The position numbers and the translations under genes were made by a program. From positions 1-36,540 of the forward strand of contig CAYNBZ010000018.1 of NCBI GenBank assembly GCA_964395975.1: a DNA stretch of 36,540 bases. The letters are read 5' to 3'. The notes below the pieces were generated by a model. The model was given only the letters and a program-made list of their open reading frames with translations, did not search any database and was not told where the DNA came from. Shown here piece by piece: positions 34,111 to 36,540 of this stretch (within the stretch, counting starts at the first letter, position 1; every line of letters starts with the position of its first letter). This stretch comes from Avimuribaculum sp964395975. Its GTDB lineage: Bacteria; Bacteroidota; Bacteroidia; Bacteroidales; Muribaculaceae.

Positions 34111-34584
34111 TCATCGCAGTCGGTCATAACTGCTGAGCGTCTTCTGATCCTTAACAATACCCCTGATTGCCAATATATATGCAACAATTGCCAATATCGG
34201 CATACAATTTGAAAAATAATAGCGCACATCCGCCCAACCATTGACAAGCACAACCAACGATACCATTAAGGCCACTGTCAGCACGATGCACACACCACAT
34301 AAAGTGCGTTGCAACTTCAACTGCTTGAACTTAAATATCGTCATCAACGACAGCAACGCCACAAGAAGTGCCATGACAAACAACGGCCATGATACCACAA
34401 TCGGTGTAACCGTCACAGTTCCATACTGAAGCAAATCATCAGACGACAAATTTTCAATGCCAATTAACGACAATTCAAAATTGTTCCCATCAAAAGCAAA
34501 CCCTGCAACCGGCAAAAAAGCGTAAAATGCCATCAAAACAGCTGCTACCAACAAATACACGCTTTGCCACCTTTGTATGACCAT
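34111..34584 (-). CDS. DUF4293 family membrane protein
   Basis: A 157-residue protein with four hydrophobic segments and the characteristic opening MVIQRWQSVYLLVAAVLMAFYAFLPV. This small four-helix family (DUF4293) is found in Bacteroidetes and has no known function. The polar loop after helix 1 (FDGNNFELSLIGIENLSSDDLL) would face the periplasm. The C terminus ends in a basic cytoplasmic tail. An exact TACATTTG -7 box lies 47 nt upstream on its strand. Confidence 0.8.
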   Translation of the reverse strand: MVIQRWQSVYLLVAAVLMAFYAFLPVAGFAFDGNNFELSLIGIENLSSDDLLQYGTVTVTPIVVSWPLFVMALLVALLSLMTIFKFKQLKLQRTLCGVCIVLTVALMVSLVVLVNGWADVRYYFSNCMPILAIVAYILAIRGIVKDQKTLSSYDRLR

Positions 34585-34631
34585 AGATTTAATGTATTTT
34601 TAATTATTTAATGAAATCCTAATGTTATATG

Positions 34632-34639
34632 CAAATGTA
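34632..34639 (-). promoter_or_regulatory. -7 box of the DUF4293-nhaD run
   Basis: The minus strand reads TACATTTG, an exact TAnnTTTG, 47 nt before the ATG at 34584. No clear -33 box. Confidence 0.45.
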
Positions 34640-34745
34640 CATTTTTAAACGGTAATATCATAATTTTTCCACAGTCATTCAAAGCAGCAACCTCATCAAA
34701 ATTTTCGTAATGTTCAATCATTAGTCGATAACAAAGCATCAAAAC

Positions 34746-34788
34746 AAATTGTGGAAACAAAAGTAAAAATCCTTTGTTTCCACAATTT
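34746..34788 (-). terminator. Terminator of rpsU
   Basis: 34746-34761 (AAATTGTGGAAACAAA) is perfectly complementary to 34773-34788, loop 11 nt. Read leftward it ends in AATTTGTTTTG. It lies 26 nt past the rpsU stop codon. Confidence 0.8.
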
Positions 34789-34814
34789 ATTAATTAATAT
34801 GTAAAGCTTATCAC

Positions 34815-35006
34815 TTAATCATCATCACGATGCATCTGTTGCACGTATATAGCTTTCATCAAGCGTTTGCGCTTTGTCACCGATGGTTTTTCATAAGCCT
34901 GACGTGCACGAAGTTCCTTTACAATACCAGTTTTCTCGTATTTTCTTTTGAACTTCTTTAAAGCCCTTTCTATATTTTCGCCTTCTTTTACTTGTACAAT
35001 TATCAT
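34815..35006 (-). CDS. rpsU: 30S ribosomal protein bS21
   Basis: A 63-residue very basic protein. The start MIIVQVKEGENIERALKKFKR and the following ELRARQAYEKPSVTKRKR are the bS21 signature. It binds the small subunit near the 3' end of 16S rRNA; in Bacteroidetes bS21 with bS18 and bS6 helps hide the anti-Shine-Dalgarno sequence. The ATG has no Shine-Dalgarno sequence close to it. It is monocistronic, with a long 5' leader and a perfect hairpin terminator. Confidence 0.95.
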   Translation of the reverse strand: MIIVQVKEGENIERALKKFKRKYEKTGIVKELRARQAYEKPSVTKRKRLMKAIYVQQMHRDDD

Positions 35007-35265
35007 TGTTTTTTGTTATTAAAAATATTTTCTACGTTTATTATAAAATCACTACTGCAATATATAACATTGACATATGCCACTGACCATAATACTATTT
35101 CGACCTTGCAGCAAGCCGAAAAATAATGAAATTTATTATGATAATTCTTTCTTGTCTATCTCGTAGGAAGAAACAACCTCCTCTCTTTTAGTGATTTCAA
35201 TAATAAATGGCAACTATACCACAAAAATTTTCGGCAAAAATACAAATTTCCCTCAACCCTTGCAA
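35007..35265 (-). promoter_or_regulatory. Promoter and long leader of rpsU
   Basis: On the minus strand TTG (35265-35263), a 20-nt spacer and TATTTTTG (35242-35235) form a good promoter, giving an untranslated leader of roughly 220 nt. The leader contains AGAGGAGG with GGAGG at 35181-35177, a perfect Shine-Dalgarno core about 170 nt from the ATG and not followed by a start codon at normal spacing. No gene is seen in 35007-35352. Confidence 0.5.
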
Positions 35266-35352
35266 CAATTGCGACATTTTTTCAACAAAATCACATTGAC
35301 ACCATCCATAATAAAAATTCGTACTATCATCTGCTGCAAATAAACGTATTGA

Positions 35353-35991
35353 TTACATATTATTTATCCTTTTCTGTAAATTGTCTAAAAACCGTGCCGC
35401 ATGTGCGCCATCCATTTGAGTATGGTGGAATTGAAAAGAAACAGTTAGTATTTTCCTTCGCCAAAAGGTACATTTATATTTGCCCCAAATAAGAAACGGA
35501 TTATTGAAAATTCCGCTATACATACCCACCGCACCATCTATCTCAAACTTGGCAAGAGCCGAGGTACCTATTACCATATAATCTGTAAGGTCGTGATTCC
35601 TACAAGTTTCGGTCACCATGTTTGTCAATTGTATATAATCTTTATTGAACTGTTCCAAATCGTCAGTGAATGGGATATCGCAAGAACTCACTTCACCTTC
35701 ACGGTTAGTCACTATGGCACAAACGGCTATATAATCATACTGCATTAAACGACCATCCACAGGAAGCATATAAAACTCTTTTATGTCACTTGCTGCACAT
35801 CCAATGCACCAACACATCAACATATTGAATTTTAAGTGTTTCCGTTTACTTATCTGCACAAGACGGGTTACGTCTATTGTCTTGAAGAAAGTGAGCATAG
35901 GCATTGGTGCATTCACCCACATTTTGAAAGCATACTCCCGACCAGTTCCTTTAGGATCTACTTCTCTCATTTTGTTTTGTTCTACAATCAT
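35353..35991 (-). CDS. CatA-like O-acetyltransferase
   Basis: A 212-residue protein of the chloramphenicol-acetyltransferase fold. The catalytic motif FHHTQMDGAH (HHxxxDG form) has His189/His190 and Asp194. The opening FKMWVNAPMPMLTFFKTIDVTRL and the SALAKFEIDGAVGMYSGIFNNPFLIWGKYK segment fit the trimeric CAT fold. Classical CAT acetylates chloramphenicol, but many chromosomal relatives in gut Bacteroidetes are of unknown substrate, so resistance should not be assumed. I start at ATG 35991; a TTG three codons upstream is unlikely. A near-ideal promoter precedes it. Confidence 0.85.
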   Translation of the reverse strand: MIVEQNKMREVDPKGTGREYAFKMWVNAPMPMLTFFKTIDVTRLVQISKRKHLKFNMLMCWCIGCAASDIKEFYMLPVDGRLMQYDYIAVCAIVTNREGEVSSCDIPFTDDLEQFNKDYIQLTNMVTETCRNHDLTDYMVIGTSALAKFEIDGAVGMYSGIFNNPFLIWGKYKCTFWRRKILTVSFQFHHTQMDGAHAARFLDNLQKRINNM

Positions 35992-36046
35992 GAATGACAA
36001 TTATACGGTTCTATGCAAGGCTTGTAAATTTGTGCAAATCGTTTTA

Positions 36047-36077
36047 CAAATGTACATATTTCCATACACCGCACAAA
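36047..36077 (-). promoter_or_regulatory. Promoter of the CatA-like gene
   Basis: On the minus strand TTTG (36077-36074), a 19-nt spacer and TACATTTG (36054-36047): an ideal match to the Bacteroidetes consensus. Confidence 0.7.
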
Positions 36078-36201
36078 AAACGAATCAATCAAATCATTTT
36101 TTTCAAAAAATATTATATTTATAATATAGTAAGAATCAATCAGTAACAAATTTATTATAAATCAACAATGGTGAGAATTTATTGTACAAACAGCATTTGG
36201 A

Positions 36202-36233
36202 TTTGCACAACTCAACAAAAATAACTAACTTTG
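36202..36233 (+). promoter_or_regulatory. Promoter of tRNA-Ser
   Basis: TTTG (36202-36205), a 20-nt spacer and TAACTTTG (36226-36233), then the tRNA begins 35 nt later. Confidence 0.7.
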
Positions 36234-36268
36234 CACTCGTCAAAGAACGAACAGCATATTCTCATTTT

Positions 36269-36353
36269 GGAGAGATGGCAGAGTGGTCGATTGCGGCGGT
36301 CTTGAAAACCGTTGAGGGTCACACCTCCGGGGGTTCGAATCCCTCTCTCTCCG
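36269..36353 (+). tRNA. tRNA-Ser (anticodon TGA)
   Basis: The acceptor arm GGAGAGA (36269-36275) pairs with TCTCTCC (36346-36352), discriminator G at 36353. The anticodon stem GCGGT / ACCGT encloses CTTGAAA with anticodon TGA at 36303-36305, reading UCA-family codons. A long variable arm (TGAGGGTCACACCTCC region) marks the class II tRNA, and the T loop is TTCGAAT. CCA is not encoded. Confidence 0.95.
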
Positions 36354-36400
36354 CTGAAACTGAAAACAAGGCATTTAGATAAGCCGTCAGTTTAAAGCAT

Positions 36401-36434
36401 AAAGCACTGTAAATCAATAGATTGCGGTGCTTTT
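36401..36434 (+). terminator. Terminator after tRNA-Ser
   Basis: AAAGCAC (36401-36407) pairs with GTGCTTT (36427-36433), then TTTT. It lies 48 nt past the tRNA. Beyond it, to the edge, only a small hairpin (GCCAAG / CTTGGC, 36465-36481) and a TAAATTTG -7-like box (36511-36518) are seen. Confidence 0.65.
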
Positions 36435-36540
36435 CTTGTTTATATGCACTTAGTAGTGAAGTTCGCCAAGCATAACTTGGCAGTCAGGATCAGTAGAAAA
36501 ACAGTGGGGATAAATTTGTAAGATGAAAGAGTAGTTTTTT

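Noticed and set aside
35353..35991. Chloramphenicol resistance gene.
   Set aside because: The fold and HHxxxDG motif fit, but the substrate cannot be read from sequence, so only a CatA-like transferase is claimed.
36182..36382. 66-codon frame over the tRNA.
   Set aside because: It overlaps tRNA-Ser completely and starts with TTG; it is a by-product of the tRNA sequence.
36354..36540. Integrase attachment site at the 3' end of tRNA-Ser.
   Set aside because: No duplicate of the tRNA end and no integrase is visible in the remaining 187 bp.

Overview
The window reads as chromosomal DNA of a Bacteroidales bacterium, possibly of the Muribaculaceae/Bacteroidaceae type; I cannot name the species. 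The clues are: many exact copies of the Bacteroidetes promoter -7 box (TAnnTTTG), several with a TTTG/TTG -33 box 19-20 nt upstream; few Shine-Dalgarno sequences; a short 286-residue primary sigma factor; a DUF4293 protein; an NhaD antiporter; and relatives of Bacteroides IS4-type and IS982 transposases. No rRNA or CRISPR array is present. One tRNA, tRNA-Ser(UGA), lies near the right edge.

Layout. 1-709: 5' part of a type III-like adenine methyltransferase gene, cut by the edge. 893-5664: a cytidylate-kinase-like gene, alanine dehydrogenase, then a tight run of glycosyltransferase, radC and cysK. 5666-8572: hisIE, ftsE-like ATPase and dnaB packed together on the minus strand. 8788-11063: tsaD and cinA. 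11052-14157: a murein-peptide pair (dipeptide epimerase and NlpC/P60 peptidase) separated by a small membrane protein gene, a short palindromic repeat and an IS982 fragment. 14158-16445: a small accessory island with an internally deleted IS4-type transposase, a probable stand-alone structured RNA of about 320 nt, a protein that may belong to the uracil-DNA-glycosylase superfamily, a Cys-pair/membrane mini-protein, and a MITE-like inverted repeat. 16446-21867: cvpA plus the Fe-S assembly operon sufBCDS. 21944-22513: a sugar O-acetyltransferase.

22726-28668 is the most interesting coding block: pdxA followed by a nucleotidyltransferase, an ATP-grasp enzyme, a CDP-alcohol phosphatidyltransferase, a HAD phosphatase-like protein and myo-inositol-3-phosphate synthase. 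The last enzyme makes inositol phosphate, the CDP-alcohol transferase can attach it to lipid and the HAD protein can remove a phosphate, so this looks like an inositol-lipid cluster. The nucleotidyltransferase and the ATP-grasp enzyme are not explained by the simplest route.

29129-36353: a DegP/HtrA protease, rpoD, a small outer-membrane-barrel-like protein, a second copy of the palindromic repeat, nhaD, a DUF4293 protein, rpsU with a long leader, a CatA-like acetyltransferase and tRNA-Ser. All functional calls come from reading motifs by eye; no database search was run.
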